Program-made: the position numbers and the translations under genes
Assembly: GCA_012295275.1 (NCBI GenBank)
Contig: CM022676.1
Location: 6,044,719-6,108,718 of the forward strand
From: Chrysomallon squamiferum
Lineage: Eukaryota > Mollusca > Gastropoda > Neomphalida > Peltospiridae
Direction: 5' to 3'
Length of the DNA: 64,000 nt
Shown: in pieces, positions 27,212 through 41,145 of the stretch
Numbering within the stretch: position 1 is the first letter of the stretch
How the letters are laid out: each line of letters starts with the position of its first letter
The notes under the pieces: model-generated
Databases searched by the model: none
Told to the model about the DNA's origin: nothing
What the model saw: only the letters and a program-made list of their open reading frames with translations

Positions 27212-27490
27212 ATGCATCTTCACATTGAAAAATGTATCCTATAGAATTTCATAAACCAGTTGGAGGGACACTGGTTAGAATGGGATATATATTTGTGTTT
27301 CACATAGTAGTTATATAATTCACACAGAAAGGTGTATACCACAGTCTTACCTTCAAATAATTGAGTAATTCACATGTTCTTTGATAAACTGATTGTGAGA
27401 TGGTGGGTTGGAATTGGAAATTAATGCTTCTGAAGTTATACTTATTATACAATTCATGGAGAAGAGTGCATACCAATGCCAGTTTGAAAA
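27212..27490 (-). mobile_element. Tandem SINE-core fragments, about three modules
   Basis: On the minus strand the block reads CCCATTCTAACCAGTG, a CTGGTTTATG half, then GGATACATTTTTCAATGTGA and AGATGCATAAATAAT, a decayed form of the GGTATGTGC-CCTGTCTGTGGG-GGTGCATA core. Two related modules occur between 27300 and 27480 (ACTGTGGTATACACCTTTCT; CATTGGTATGCACTCTTC). The + strand shows the inverted repeat AACCAGT...ACTGGTT at 27254-27276. Strong decay makes exact ends uncertain. Confidence 0.55.
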
Positions 27491-28033
27491 TATTTTTTTT
27501 AATCATATCACCTGAAAAAAAGAATTTACATTTATTCTAATAAAACCAAATGTTTTTTATTTTTATCTTTAATTTAAAAATCAGATGGAAAAGAATGTCA
27601 TTGGTTTTCGATTCTTCGTTGTAATTAAATAAAGAAACAAGGGAAACATCCGTTTGTCTGTTCATCTCGTTAATAAACCTCACATTGCTGAAGGCAAATT
27701 AAGCAGAAATGAGTTGGACAGACACATGCAGACTGTTGCTGAAATAACTCGTATACCATCCATCACATCGTTTAATTACCCAAACTGGACAGGGAATTAA
27801 TTACTGGAAACGAACGACTTCGCTTTCTGTTACAAATTACCCATGATTAGTCTTTCATCACAGCTCAAAATGAGCTTCTCCTTGCAGCGGAGTTATGTCC
27901 CTTTGTGGTCATAAATTATGGCTTCGGGGGGGAGGAGGGACGGGGGGGGGAATGTTCTGACCAGTGGTGATGGAAGTTTGGCCACTCTTTGTGTGAACGG
28001 AGTGTGTGGAAATTTGACCATTTTGTGTGAAAG

Positions 28034-28065
<32 letters not shown>

Positions 28066-28090
28066 GATGTTTGGCTACTTTCTGAAATAA
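27491..28090. other. Complex non-coding island
   Basis: Largely free of simple repeats except (GT)n at 28039-28064 and a G-rich run at 27926-27950. No exon was seen; a conserved non-coding element is possible. Confidence 0.3.
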
Positions 28091-28109
28091 ATGTTTCAGT
28101 CAGTGAAAA

Positions 28110-28700
28110 TAATAGATAGTAGATAGTAGTTGTTGTAGAAATACTAGTAATAGTAGTATTAGTAGTAAGAATAATAATAATGTAAATAACTGTACTAACA
28201 ACAACAACAATAATAAAAAGATTGTTGTAGTAGTTGCATTATGTTGAACTTTAAAAACGATGACACCGTAATTTAGCAACTGTTGTTGTAGTAGTAGTTG
28301 TTCAATACAAAACAAGGCTGATGTTAATGATGATGGTACTAACATAGTAGCTGTTGTAGTTGTTGATGACGATGATGATGATGATGACATTTCAGTGGTG
28401 CAGTTATTATAGTAGTTGATTTAATGTTGATGATGATGATGATGATGATGTACGATTTGAAGAAAACATAATACAGATGCTGCCATAGCAGTTGCATGAT
28501 GATAAAACATTGATGATGATGATGATGACACCTTGAACTGATGAAACCATAACACAGTAGCTGTTGTCATAGCTGTATGTTGGCAACACATTCGTAATTA
28601 CCACTACTTGTAAACTGTTAAGACCCTAATGCCGTAACAGCTGTAGTAGTAGCTGGTCGCTGATGACACGTTGATGATGATGGCGGTCAGTCTGGCGTGA
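28110..28700. repeat. Degenerate GAT/GTA-rich tandem repeat, unit roughly 100-120 bp
   Basis: Phrases such as CATAACACAGTAGCTGTTGT and GTTGATGATGATGATGATGA alternate about five times with drift. Confidence 0.65.
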
Positions 28701-28849
28701 TGGATGGACAGTGGTCAGTTCGATGATGGACGGAATGGCTATTTCTGGACTGATGACAGGAGCTGGTGTTATTGGTCAGCTGATTGCGTGTGGTGGTGAC
28801 TGATCTGTTTTGTTTAATATTCATCACGGTCCATGTTCTTCCTGTGTTT

Positions 28850-29260
28850 CTGTGTGTGAATTCTTTGTGTGTGTGTGTATCCTTTCTGTGTGTCTGTCTG
28901 TGTGTCTATGTGTGTGTGAATGTTTGTGTGTGTGTGTGTATGTTTGTCTGTGTCTGTATCTATATATATGTTTGTTTGTGTATGTATATGCATGTTTGTG
29001 TGTGTATGTCTGTGTATGTATATGTTCGTGTGTGTGTGTTTGTGTGTATGTATCTGTATGTATATGTTCATGTGTGTGTCTGTTTGTGTATGTATGTCTG
29101 TGTTTGTATGTATGTTTGTATCTGAACGTATATATAATACGTGTGTGTGTGTACCTGATGATTATGTCAGTATTTTCATGAATGTATGTATGTATGTATG
29201 TACGTGTGTATGTATGCTTGTAATTTACATATGTATATTTATGAATGTATGTTTATGGGT
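28850..29260. repeat. Degenerate (TG)n / (GTAT)n region
   Basis: TGTGTG, GTATGT and TTTGTG words fill about 400 bp. Open frames here are repeat translations. Confidence 0.9.
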
Positions 29261-29337
29261 ATACAAGCATGTATGTGTAGGTTTGCCTGCATATTTATAA
29301 GTAAAGTGAACTGAATGAATTGTTATTTTAAAAAGAT

Positions 29338-29595
<258 letters not shown>

Positions 29596-29599
29596 TTTT

Positions 29600-29864
29600 C
29601 TCTATATATTAACAAGCTCGTGAATCTGTCACACATTTTGAAACACGTGGTTAAAAACCACAAAAGCCTTTGTCACCTAAATGGTTAACCACAGTCTTTT
29701 TTGTTACATCTGCTTTGAAACATCTGGGGTTAACCCCCTGGGCAGGAATCTGACCCCCAGCCGAGAAAACAAGTTACTATGACAGGAAGCAGTGAGCTTT
29801 GATTTAATTACCTCCCTTTGATCTCTTGTGTTGGGGTTATTTTTTTTTTTTTTTTTTTGAAATG

Positions 29865-29895
<31 letters not shown>

Positions 29896-31105
29896 TTCGG
29901 CTGTGGTGATGTGAATTGTAAAGTGTGTCAATTTAAACCAGATTTGCTTGATAAAAATGTAATGAAGAAAAGGGAAAAAAGCTGGAGATGAAATCTGAGA
30001 TGTGTTAGAAATAATGGGATAAATGGTTCAATTTATGACTCAGTTTTTTTAGTTCTTGTTTTTTTTTTTTTTTTGTTGTTGGTTATGTATCGACTTTTGA
30101 AAGTTCTCAAAAATGGTGAATTTTATTTAACAGGTGAAACTGAAAGGATGGTGGTTATTTAAAAAATTAAGATGAAAAGAACAAATACAAGAAAATACTG
30201 TTTTTGTATTTATGTGAGGCTGTGCGAAAGGTGTCTGTATGAATATATGTCTGTGCATGTGTCTGTGTATTCAAGTAAGACAACTGTTCAAGGGAAAATA
30301 TTTTCACAAAAATCTAAGGAGAAAAAGTAAAGTTTTCACTTAACCAAAGAAAGGAAATAATCTCAAAGATTAAAAATGTTTTATTTTATTATATTAAAAA
30401 ATAATTCTTTAAACATTTGTTGTGGAAGGAAACAGTTATGTTAATTCAAGATCAAATTCTGTCATCCATAAAAAAATAAATTCTTAAAGTGTCTGTTCAA
30501 GGTAATTTTATAATGTTCACAGAAAAAATATTTATACAATTTTTAGGATAAAAAAAAGATATAAATAAATAAATAAATAAATTGATAAATAAATAAAACC
30601 AATTTTGACTGATCATTTTTAGTCAAAACTGTTGTATACTTAACCTAAAGATCCTGGTATCAATTTATAAAAAAAAATTGTTTACAGAATAATTTATTTT
30701 ATTTATCACACCTCAAAGTTTAACAATTAAAAAAAACAAAAAACACAACTGCAATAATAAAATTTGATTTACAGTTAGAGAGATCTATTTTTATTTATCT
30801 CAATCCAGATTTTTAAAGTTTCTTCTATCTAAAAGTTACTCTAAACAAAGAACCAGACAAAACCAATTGCTTCTGTCAGTGAAGTGAAATAAAAACGTTT
30901 TAACTTTTCAACATTTACTCTGCATCCACAACTGTGTAACAGGTGCAGCTATAACCTGTCTCCATAATCACAATTTATTCCCAATCCAAACCATCAGCAG
31001 GGAGCTCTAGATCACTCTCACCTAAACATTAAATCATCATCATCCAGACTGTAGTTGACATAACCCAGACATCAGCAAAAGATTTCCCATCCGAAGACTT
31101 CAATA
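29600..31105. other. AT-rich non-coding DNA
   Basis: It holds a complex stretch at 29620-29830 with a TCF-like CCTTTGATCT (29815-29824), a short (AG)n at 29873-29895, and otherwise nothing recognisable. Confidence 0.5.
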
Positions 31106-31109
31106 AAAT

Positions 31110-31920
<811 letters not shown>

Positions 31921-32329
31921 TTGATTAGAATTAATTAGAATTTGTTGATTGTGAGTGTGATAAAATAAGATAAGGGTGTTTTTTGTTTGTTTGTTTTTTG
32001 TTTTTTTTAAATTAATGCTGGATATGTGTGATGTGATGGGGGTATACACTGAATATGATTAAAAATATCATACAGATGTAATATAAAAAACATGATGATA
32101 ATGTAACATATTTGGTTAATGTATTTGGTAGAAGGTTATTTAAATATTTTATTTAAAACTTTACCTGTCTTCATAGTTCCCAAATAAGAGAGATTTCAAA
32201 AAGGAAATTAATTAAATGTAACAAGTGAATTATTTTATGAAAATCAGAAAATTGTTTCATCTATCAAAAAATATATATATATATTTAAGGTATTGTAGGT
32301 TTCTGGTTTGGTAACTGCTAAATTATAAA

Positions 32330-32660
32330 TCCTGATGTGAATTTTCTACCTTTGGATCAAAGACAATTCTTTCAAAGGGAGTTAATTACTGTTACGGTTT
32401 TATATATATGTTGAAATTTTCTTACCTCAGAGTTAAAAAGAATTACTACAAAGGGAGTTAATTACTTTCACAATTATTCAGTTACAAAACCCTTATGATC
32501 TTGAATTTATTTCCTCAGAATGAAAGAGAATTTCCCATAAAGGGAGTTAATTAAAGGCACAGTAATTGAGCTTTTATTTATAACTTTCTTATCTCTGTCT
32601 GAAAGAGAATTCCATCAAAGGGAATTAATTACTTTAACAGTGCTTCTTATGTTATGAACC
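32330..32660. repeat. Tandem repeat, unit about 75-90 bp, carrying AAAGGGAGTTAATTA
   Basis: Four copies of CAAAGGGAGTTAATTAC (at 32373, 32449, 32539 as TAAAGGG, and 32616 as AGGGAATTAA) sit in a shared context of TTTCTTACCTCAGA and GAAAGAGAAT. The spacing is 76, 90 and 77 bp. A further diverged copy lies at about 33060-33110. Confidence 0.8.
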
Positions 32661-33380
32661 CTTAATATATGAATCTGTTACTTTAAAAATAAATAGTGAT
32701 TTGAAGAAATCGTCCAAATATATGTTGCATTCTTACAAATTATATCTTATTTTTTTGTTATTTTTATTTTTGTCTTCTTTCTTAATTAGTGAAGTCCATT
32801 TTTTTTTAAATATATGGGCAAACATGTCTGATAACAAATATGTCTGTCATTCCATCAGGTATTTGAACATGCCAGACACCTGGTTGTTAAGAGACAAAAT
32901 GGCAACAGTGATATGTTTGTAACAGTTTTATTTTATTGTAGTTCTATCTTTGAGATCAATAATCACTCACACAAACCAATAAAATTATTTTATTATAAAC
33001 TTGTTAAATAAATATTAACAATTTTATTAGACCATTTACTAGCACAATCATAATATATGATTTTACAACCTCAAAAGTAAGAAGAGTCTCTATTAAAGGG
33101 AGATAATTTACTGATACATCAGCTCATCAGAAAAAAAAAGAAAAAAAAAAGAGAGAATTTTTTAAAAACAATCTAATGTTTTGATTTTTTTTGTCTTTAA
33201 CAAGAAGGATGGTCCACATATGTTTTCTAACACAACCCACGATGACAAGAATATTATCTTGCCAACACTGAACAGATTTCACCTGGCTGAATGAATGACT
33301 TTAGTCTGCAAGGAGGAGGCTGGGCCTGTATTCATTACTGTAAACTAACAAAAAAAAGGGGAAAGGAAAAAAACAAAGCC

Positions 33381-33384
33381 ATTG

Positions 33385-33422
<38 letters not shown>
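33381..33422. repeat. (CA)n microsatellite
   Basis: About 19 CA units. Confidence 0.95.
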
Positions 33423-33423
<1 letters not shown>

Positions 33424-33595
33424 AACACATGAACATGCATTTGAACGAAAGGTGTATAGTTTTGGCAGCTGAAAACACATGGTGGGACGTTGCACACACA
33501 CATGTCTGCATGTTTTACACATTCGAGCTGTGTGGAATTCCTCGTCTGTTTGTCTGTCTGTCAGTGTCTGTGTATATCTGTCTGTCTGACTCTTT

Positions 33596-33660
33596 TTCCA
33601 GTGTTTTGAGTACTCCAGTGTTTTGAGCACTCCAGTGTTTTGAGCACTCCAGTGTTCCTC
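33596..33660. repeat. 18-bp tandem repeat, three to four copies
   Basis: CCAGTGTTTTGAGCACT repeats with an 18-bp period. A neighbouring phrase GTTTTAACATTTGAGTAGT occurs at 33717 and again at 33799. Confidence 0.93.
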
Positions 33661-33954
33661 TTTGTAATGTCTGTCAGTCTTTGTGTGTATCTGTCTGTTT
33701 CTTACTCTTAAGTCTTGTTTTAACATTTGAGTAGTCCTGTATTCCTCTCTGTTGGTCTTTCTGTCTGTCTGTCTGTCTGTCTCTTTTTTTCAGGCATGTT
33801 TTAACATTTGAGTAGTTAGGAATTTCTCACTTTTAGTTTCTGACTCTCTCTCTCTCTCTCTCTCTTCTCTTTTCCTCTTTGTCGTTCCTTCCTCATTCTG
33901 TTTCTCTGTGTGTTTCTGTTTATCATGTTCTGCCTCTGTGTGTGTGTGTGTGTG

Positions 33955-34140
<186 letters not shown>

Positions 34141-35199
34141 TGTTAAGATTTACTACATCTACATTTTTTACTTCAAGCATAAATTAACCCGTGCCAACAA
34201 AAATCCTTGTTTTCTTCGGATTTCCTTTCAAAAAGAATTTCTGTTTATGGTTAATGTTTCTTGGGAAGTTAAAAAAAAAAAAAAACTTCTACATCCTGTT
34301 TTATTTATTTTATTTGTTTTATCTGATGTTTGTTATCGAAACTGTATATCTTATTTTTATTTCTTACCTGTACATCCTGGCACTTTATCTGGGAGTGTTT
34401 CTGAATGTGTTTGCTTTTTGTTGCAGGTAATATTACCTGTTATGTGTTGTTTACACCTGTACTGCACAGGTGAAAATAAATAATTTACAATAGTTCACAG
34501 ATAAAACAAATAATGTATTGGAAAGTATAGGTAACTTTGTATTCTGTATTTCTTTAATGTCATCCATGTGTTTTTTAATCCTGTTTATGACTTAGTGTAT
34601 TAAAAATATTATTTCCCAATCCAATCCCTGTTGATTTTTTCTAAAGCTATGATTATATGTTTTCACTTCTAAGGGAAGTTAAAACATAATTTTTTTTTTT
34701 TTCTACATTATCTAGGTTGTTCTAAACCATACATACGTTCAGCAATAAAATCAGAAAATGAGAAAATAAAAAAAGAAATAAAACTATAAAAATTATTAAT
34801 AATAAAAATATTTTTTTTTTTTGGTGAAGATTCTTCTGTTTAAATATTTGATGACCATTAGACGTTTTAAAATCTCTTGTTTCTGGATATCATATCATCA
34901 TCAAACATTAAAATTCTGAGTTGTTGGTTTCAAACTTAGAAAATGTGGCTTTATTTTTTATTATTATTACTTTATTAATTTCAATTCTATTATATTGTTC
35001 AATATTTTGGTCTCTTACTCTCTTTTTCCTTCCCCTTTTTTCTTTTCTTCTTTCTCTCTTCTTTATTTCTTTTTCTTTCTTTCTCTTTCTTATTTTTTTC
35101 TCAGTTTCTCTCTCTCTCTCGTTCTCTTTAACTGTTTCTCAATTCCTACCTTTCTGCAATGCTCTTGTACATAGAAACAAATGCACAATGATAAATTTG

Positions 35200-35200
<1 letters not shown>
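34141..35200. other. AT-rich non-coding DNA
   Basis: No feature beyond T runs and pyrimidine-rich sequence. Confidence 0.5.
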
Positions 35201-35744
<544 letters not shown>

Positions 35745-35759
35745 AATGCTTTAATAATA

Positions 35760-36590
35760 AAATTAAAAAAAACCCCAAAAACCCTGCCAACCGGAAGAAT
35801 GCAAAAGGGATCTCAAAGTTTTCTAGCCAAACATGTGGTTTTATCAGGAAACATTTGACTTCTAACACCAGTTCTTATTTCACAACTTTTTTAAAAACAC
35901 TCTGTTCAGCTTAGTTGGGTATCCATCGAAATTTTTTTTTTTTCCTTGAATGTCAAACTACCCGGAGATGATAATGTTTAAAAGATACTCGATCTGGCAG
36001 AGTGGAATACGATTTCGGTGGTCGCTAACTAAATCGCTAAGCACCACCAAAACAAAAAAAAGACATGCACGATAATTGCCTCCCTTTTCGACATCTTTGG
36101 TGATGTGGGTTACATTTGTAAAAAAAAAAAAACAGATGCGAGTCCGAGGGGTATGTCAGCGGGGGTTGGGGGTGTGGTTGCAGGGGGGGTGATTACGTTA
36201 TTTTGTCATGTTGTACTGTAGAAGGGGGGATTATAAAAAAATTATTAAAAATCTTTTTTTTTTTTTTTTCTCTTGTAATTTGAAATGTTTTTGATAAGTT
36301 TTTGTGTATGTGTGTGTGAAATGTTGTTTTAAATGTTTTAGAGATATAGATAGATAGATTAGATACATGAAAAAAATGGAAAAAGATTATATGCTTGAGT
36401 GTGTTCAGTCTGTCTTTGTGTGTGTGTGTGTGTGTGTCTGCATATTTATCATAAACGTGAGGACATTCAAGATAATATGATTCTGGACTAGTTAAAAATA
36501 TTGACAGTCAAATTGAAAAAGATGGAAACCTGTGTTTAATTAAAAAATGTTTTTTAAACAAAATCATGAATAAAATTTGTGTGTGTTAGT
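35760..36590. other. Non-coding DNA upstream of the Ig1 exon
   Basis: A complex stretch at 35790-36200 includes AATTGCCTCCCTTTT (36074) and a G-rich run (36147-36190). No upstream exon of the gene was identified. Confidence 0.4.
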
Positions 36591-36593
36591 GTT

Positions 36594-36620
36594 ATTATTA
36601 CTGTTATTATTATTATTATT

Positions 36621-36652
<32 letters not shown>

Positions 36653-36800
36653 TATTATTATTTATGCATCTTCACACTGAAAAGTGTATACTATTTTTAT
36701 TATATCTACCACTATTACTGTTATTATTATTGTTATTATCATATCATTATTATTATTATCATTAATATTATCATCATCATCATTTATCATTATCATCACT
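36594..36800 (-). repeat. ATT/ATC array enclosing a short SINE-core remnant
   Basis: Trinucleotide arrays flank TATGCATCTTCACACTGAAA then AGTGTATAC (36662-36691), nearly the same as 27212-27240. On the minus strand it reads GTATACACTTTTCAGTGTGA followed by AGATGCATA, a decayed SINE core. Confidence 0.6.
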
Positions 36801-36861
36801 TCCATTCATTACAAAAATTAAAAACCCCCAAAATATAAATTATCTCCCTTTACTCCCACAG

Positions 36862-37173
36862 GTGATCTGAAGAACCCGCGAATTGTCGAGCACCCTGACG
36901 ATGACTACGTCGCCAAAAATGAACCCGCGACCCTCAACTGCAAGGCGGAGGGTGACCCCACCCCTAAGATCACTTGGTACAGGAACGGGCGTGTCGTTGT
37001 GACGGCCACCGAAAACCCGCAGTCGCATCGGCTGCTGCTGTCCACGGGACAGTTGTTCTTCCTGCGAGTCATCCACAACAAGAACTACAAGCCTGACGTC
37101 GGCGTCTACTACTGCAATGCGACCAACATCCACGGATCGGCGATCAGTCGAAATGCTACGCTTGAAATAGCTG
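36862..37173 (+). CDS. robo: Robo exon: Ig domain 1 (Slit-binding domain)
   Basis: A single exon encodes all of Ig1. The acceptor is CTCCCACAG before 36862 and the donor is GTAAGT at 37174; both ends are phase 1. From the first full codon, the Ig cysteines are C26 (LNCKAEG) and C84 (YYCNATN), with core tryptophan W38 (ITWYR). The stretch from SHRLLL to FFLRVIH is the most diagnostic Robo sequence in the window, and this domain carries the main Slit contact surface in known Robo proteins. Two N-glycosylation sequons (NAT) lie near the C-terminal end. The exon is clearly GC-richer than its surroundings. The preceding exon must end one base into a codon; I could not find it upstream. Confidence 0.96.
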
Positions 37174-37239
37174 GTAAGTGAAAGATGAAAAGTTTTTTTA
37201 GTTTGATTTTTAGATTTTGTTTTGTTTTGTTTGGGTGGT

Positions 37240-37890
37240 GTTGTTTGTTTGTGTGTGTGTGTTTTGTTATTTATTTATTATTACTATTGTTATTGTCATC
37301 ATCATTATTAATTTTTTTAATTTTTTTATTTAGTATTTTTTTATTATTATTTTTTTTTGTTATTATCAATTATTTTTATTTATTTTATTATTATTATTAT
37401 TTTTGCTTTTTTACAATTTTATTTTATTTTTGTTTATTTATTAATTTATTTACTAATTTATTATTATTATTGTTGTTGTTGTTGTTTTTCTTTATTTTAT
37501 TTTATTTTTGTTTATTTATTAATTTATTATTAATTTATTTATTAATTTATTATTATTTATTATTATTTTTTTTTCTTTACATTTTATTTTATTTTTGTTT
37601 ATTAATTTATTATTAATTTATTATTAGTATCATTATCATTATCATTTATTTTTTACATTTTATATGTTATTCAAATTATTTTATTTTGTTTTATTTAGTT
37701 ATTTATTTATTTAATATATTTTTATTATTTATTACATATATATTAATTTATTTTTTTAATTCAATTCAATTCAATTTTATTTTATTTTATTTTTCTATAC
37801 TTTATTTATTAATTGATTTTCCCATATATTTTTTATTATTTAAACTTAACTTTATAATTTTATATTATTATTCATTCTGTATTATTTTAT
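37240..37890. repeat. T-rich ATT/TTTA/ATTTA region in the Ig1-Ig2 intron
   Basis: About 650 bp of degenerate TTA, TTTAT and TTTTA words right after the Ig1 exon. Open frames are repeat translations. Confidence 0.85.
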
Positions 37891-38239
37891 TTTGTATTTA
37901 TTCAAAAACCTACATGACATTTCCATTCTCTAATTCTTCACAAATCCAGCACCCTCCATCTTCTTAATTCTTTCTCGGTTTCCATGGCATCCAGACAATC
38001 TGTTTCATCGCCATGGTATCACCATGGTGCTTTGAACTCAATCACTCTTGAAAAACACTAGAAAAAAACAATAAAACAAAACTCAGAAAGTTCACATGTC
38101 TCATTTAATAGTCATTCAGTTTCACACAAAATGTTAAGTGATAGATCTGCCTTGATAAAGGAATAAATACACTTTGCTTTTCAAAATGTCACAGTTAACT
38201 GATTATATGCAATAATTTGACTTCTGGTTTTGTCTGTAT

Positions 38240-38730
38240 TGGTTGTATGGCCCAGTGGTTAGAGTACAGGGCTGATGTTCTAGAGGTAACAGGATCAATC
38301 CTTGCCAAAGGAGATTTTGATTAATTTACTGTTCTAACCATTGCTCTGGTTATGATATATATTATAAAATATAGGGTTGATGCTTGATATATAATAGGAA
38401 CAGTATTCCTCAGGACACATATTTTGTTATTGCCCATTCTAACCAGTGCTCTGTGGTTGATTCATCAGATGTGCTTTATTTACTATCTATTTGAAAGTGA
38501 TTTACTTTGATAAGTCTTTAAAAAATAAGCATTTAACTTGCATTCACTTATTATTTTATCCAAAGGCCATGCTATGTATTTCCTGTCTGTGAGAAGGTAT
38601 ATATAAACAATTCCTTATTGCTAAAGATAATAATGTTACATTAATTATAGAGTTAATTTTAGCATTGACTGAATATGTCAGTGATGAGAATTGATCCCAC
38701 AACTGTTGATATCTGAGGCTAAGATAAACA
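38240..38730 (+). mobile_element. Degenerate tRNA-headed SINE, apparently with a duplicated middle
   Basis: It starts with a tRNA-like A box, TGGCCCAGTGGTTAGAG (38247-38263), and a B-box-like AGGATCAATCC (38291). AACCATTGCTCTGGTTATGA (38337) is followed by a second version of the same block, CATTCTAACCAGTGCTCTGT (38435). It ends with TCCAAAGGCCATGCTATGTA, TCCTGTCTGTGAGAAGG (38581) and TATATATAAACAATTCCTTA. The order matches the tRNA-headed SINE with conserved core I recall from molluscs. The element is old and interrupted by AT-rich sequence. Confidence 0.75.
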
Positions 38731-38810
38731 CTACTTCTGTTAAGATATAGATCAGAAACATGACACTTTAACAGAATTTAATATAAAGTTTATATGTATG
38801 TCTGTGTGTA

Positions 38811-38813
<3 letters not shown>

Positions 38814-38899
<86 letters not shown>
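38814..38899. repeat. (AG)n microsatellite
   Basis: About 43 AG units; (GT)n and (AT)n follow at 38996-39030. Confidence 0.97.
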
Positions 38900-38903
<4 letters not shown>

Positions 38904-38995
38904 ATGAAGTATGTTTGTATTTGTCCATTTAGTCATGTATGTGTTGGTCTGTATGTGTGTGTGTGTCTGTATGTGTGTGTATGCATGTATATATA

Positions 38996-39029
<34 letters not shown>

Positions 39030-39067
39030 CATACATACATATATATACACACATACATATTTTAAAA

Positions 39068-39460
39068 CATTAATAAAATATAATATAAAGTAAAAACGTT
39101 TTTTCTACAACATGTGTTTTCACTGAGTTGCCACTCAAGACATTTCTGTTGGCTAAACTAATGGCCAAAAAACAAAAAGAAAAAAAAGAAAAAGAGAAAA
39201 AAAAGTCACAAAGGAGAAAACTATGGCAGAGGTTTGTTCTAGAGTTGGAGGCAAAAATCTGGTAATGTGTTTTTGTGTTAACACAATGCAAAGTGAAAAC
39301 ACACCAAACCCAACAACTTGTTTTGACTTTGGTAAGAAAATATTGCAGCCAATAGAACACAGATGTTTTAGCTTGTAGGGGTTAGATTTTTGTTTGTTTT
39401 GTTTTTTTAATGTTAGAAGCCCTTCACTTGTAAAACAATGTCATTAGGTACACAGTTTCA
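39068..39460. other. Non-coding intron DNA
   Basis: Moderately complex intron sequence with no recognised feature. Confidence 0.4.
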
Positions 39461-39464
39461 TAAG

Positions 39465-40085
39465 TGTGTTTTTTTTACTCTTTTCTTCTTTTTTTTCTTC
39501 TTCTTCATTCTTGCTGCTGTATCTTTGTGTTGTTGCTTTTCTGTGTTCTTTTCTTCATTTTTGTCTTTATCTTCTTTTTTTCTGTCATTTATTTTGCTTC
39601 ATATTTCTTTTTTTTTTTTTTTTTTTTATCTATTTCTTGTTTTACTTTTTCTTCTATCTGTTTTTTTTCTAATTTGTTTTTGTTTTTCTTCATTAAGGTT
39701 GCTGTGTTTGGTTCATGTATATTTATAACTTATATTTATAAAATAATATTTTTCTTTCCTTCTTCTTCTTTTTTCATTTTGAGCAGATTGCAAATGTCTT
39801 AACTTATGTGGCTTAAAGATTAATTTTTGTCTTTGTTTAGGAATCCTCATTTACATAACATTATTTTTATTTACATACAATGATACATCTGTTTTCTTTT
39901 TCCTTTCTTTCTTTTGCTTTAACTTTCTTTTTTCAATCTTTTACTTTTTCTTTTTTTCTCTTTGTCTTTCTATCTTTTTTTTTTTTAACTCTTTCTTTCT
40001 TTTCTTTTTTCTTTTTTAATGTCTTTTTCTTTTCTATTTTTTTTTTTTTTTTTTTTTCTTTCCTTTTTTTTTTTTTATGGATGTT
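39465..40085. repeat. T-rich low-complexity stretch
   Basis: Dominated by TTTC, TTCTT and long T runs (39608-39627, 40038-40057). Confidence 0.85.
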
Positions 40086-40489
40086 TTGGCACTGAAAAAC
40101 CTGGCAAGAAGTGTTTACTAAAATTAAAATAAAAAACTATTCAGGGAATTTAAATTTAAACATTCCAGGCCTACAAACAAGATAAAGAAATCTTAATTAA
40201 ATTGGACAGAGAAACTTCAAGCTTTGGATAGTTGTTAACTGAAATCTTCCATTTGGCTTCTTACAACCTGTCTTATAAAACAAAAACTTTTGAGGGGGTT
40301 GGGGGTGAACATTTAAAAGCCTTGGGGACACATTATATTGATTATTGAATAATAAATAAATAAATAAGAATTAATTAATAAATAAATAAATAAATAGCAC
40401 TAATTAATATCCACACCTCGTAAAAATAAATTTTCAGTAATGAATTTTTGTTAGGGCTAAACACAAAAGTCCAGTGAAAATAAAAGAAT

Positions 40490-40790
40490 TTACAAATGGA
40501 GTAGTCGCAATGCGGCAGCTGTTGCATGCTGGGAAGGACAATGTGTCTAGGTAAATTCTTCCATTCTATTCAAATCATTAACAGTGTCCACATCAGTAGC
40601 TTGAAAGACATATCTCCCCCCCCATTAATCACTCGGTGGGGAATATGGGTTAATTAGTGCAGCTGAGTTATTTCCCAGCATGCAATCTTGGTATCCCAGC
40701 ATGCACGGTTCATATCCCAGGGAGTGTGAATTGCATGGAAAGCCTTTGTTAATAGGTGTGTAATTAATCACTGTAATTCCTGTCACTTGT
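40490..40790. promoter_or_regulatory. Intronic island with repeated GCATGCTGGGA words
   Basis: TGCATGCTGGGAA at 40523-40535, and its reverse complement type TTCCCAGCATGCAA at 40672-40685 and TATCCCAGCATGCAC at 40692-40706, followed by ATATCCCAGGGA at 40712. The word resembles the ZNF143/Staf-type site known from vertebrate promoters. Regulatory function is inferred only. Confidence 0.35.
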
Positions 40791-41017
40791 TCGTTCATAT
40801 TTTCTTCATTTTTCTTCTTTTTTTGTGTTTATTTTCTTCTTTTTCTTCATTCGTTGCTCATTTTTGTTTTCTTCTTCTGCTTTCTGTTAACAAGAAATTT
40901 TTTATTTTTTTTATTTCTGAATGTATGTAAAATGTAATTAAGTCCTTTTTTGGTATCACAACATTTTCACTTCAGAAATGACATAAATAACTACATAAGT
41001 ATTAAATAATTAATATA

Positions 41018-41145
41018 TATACATATACATATATATATATACACACACACACACACGCACACACATAAATATATATATATATATACATACATATATAGAT
41101 AGATAGATAGATAATAAATAAATAAATAAATAAATAAATAAAAGA
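41018..41145. repeat. AT, CA, GATA and AAAT microsatellite mosaic
   Basis: Short runs of each unit follow in series. Confidence 0.9.
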
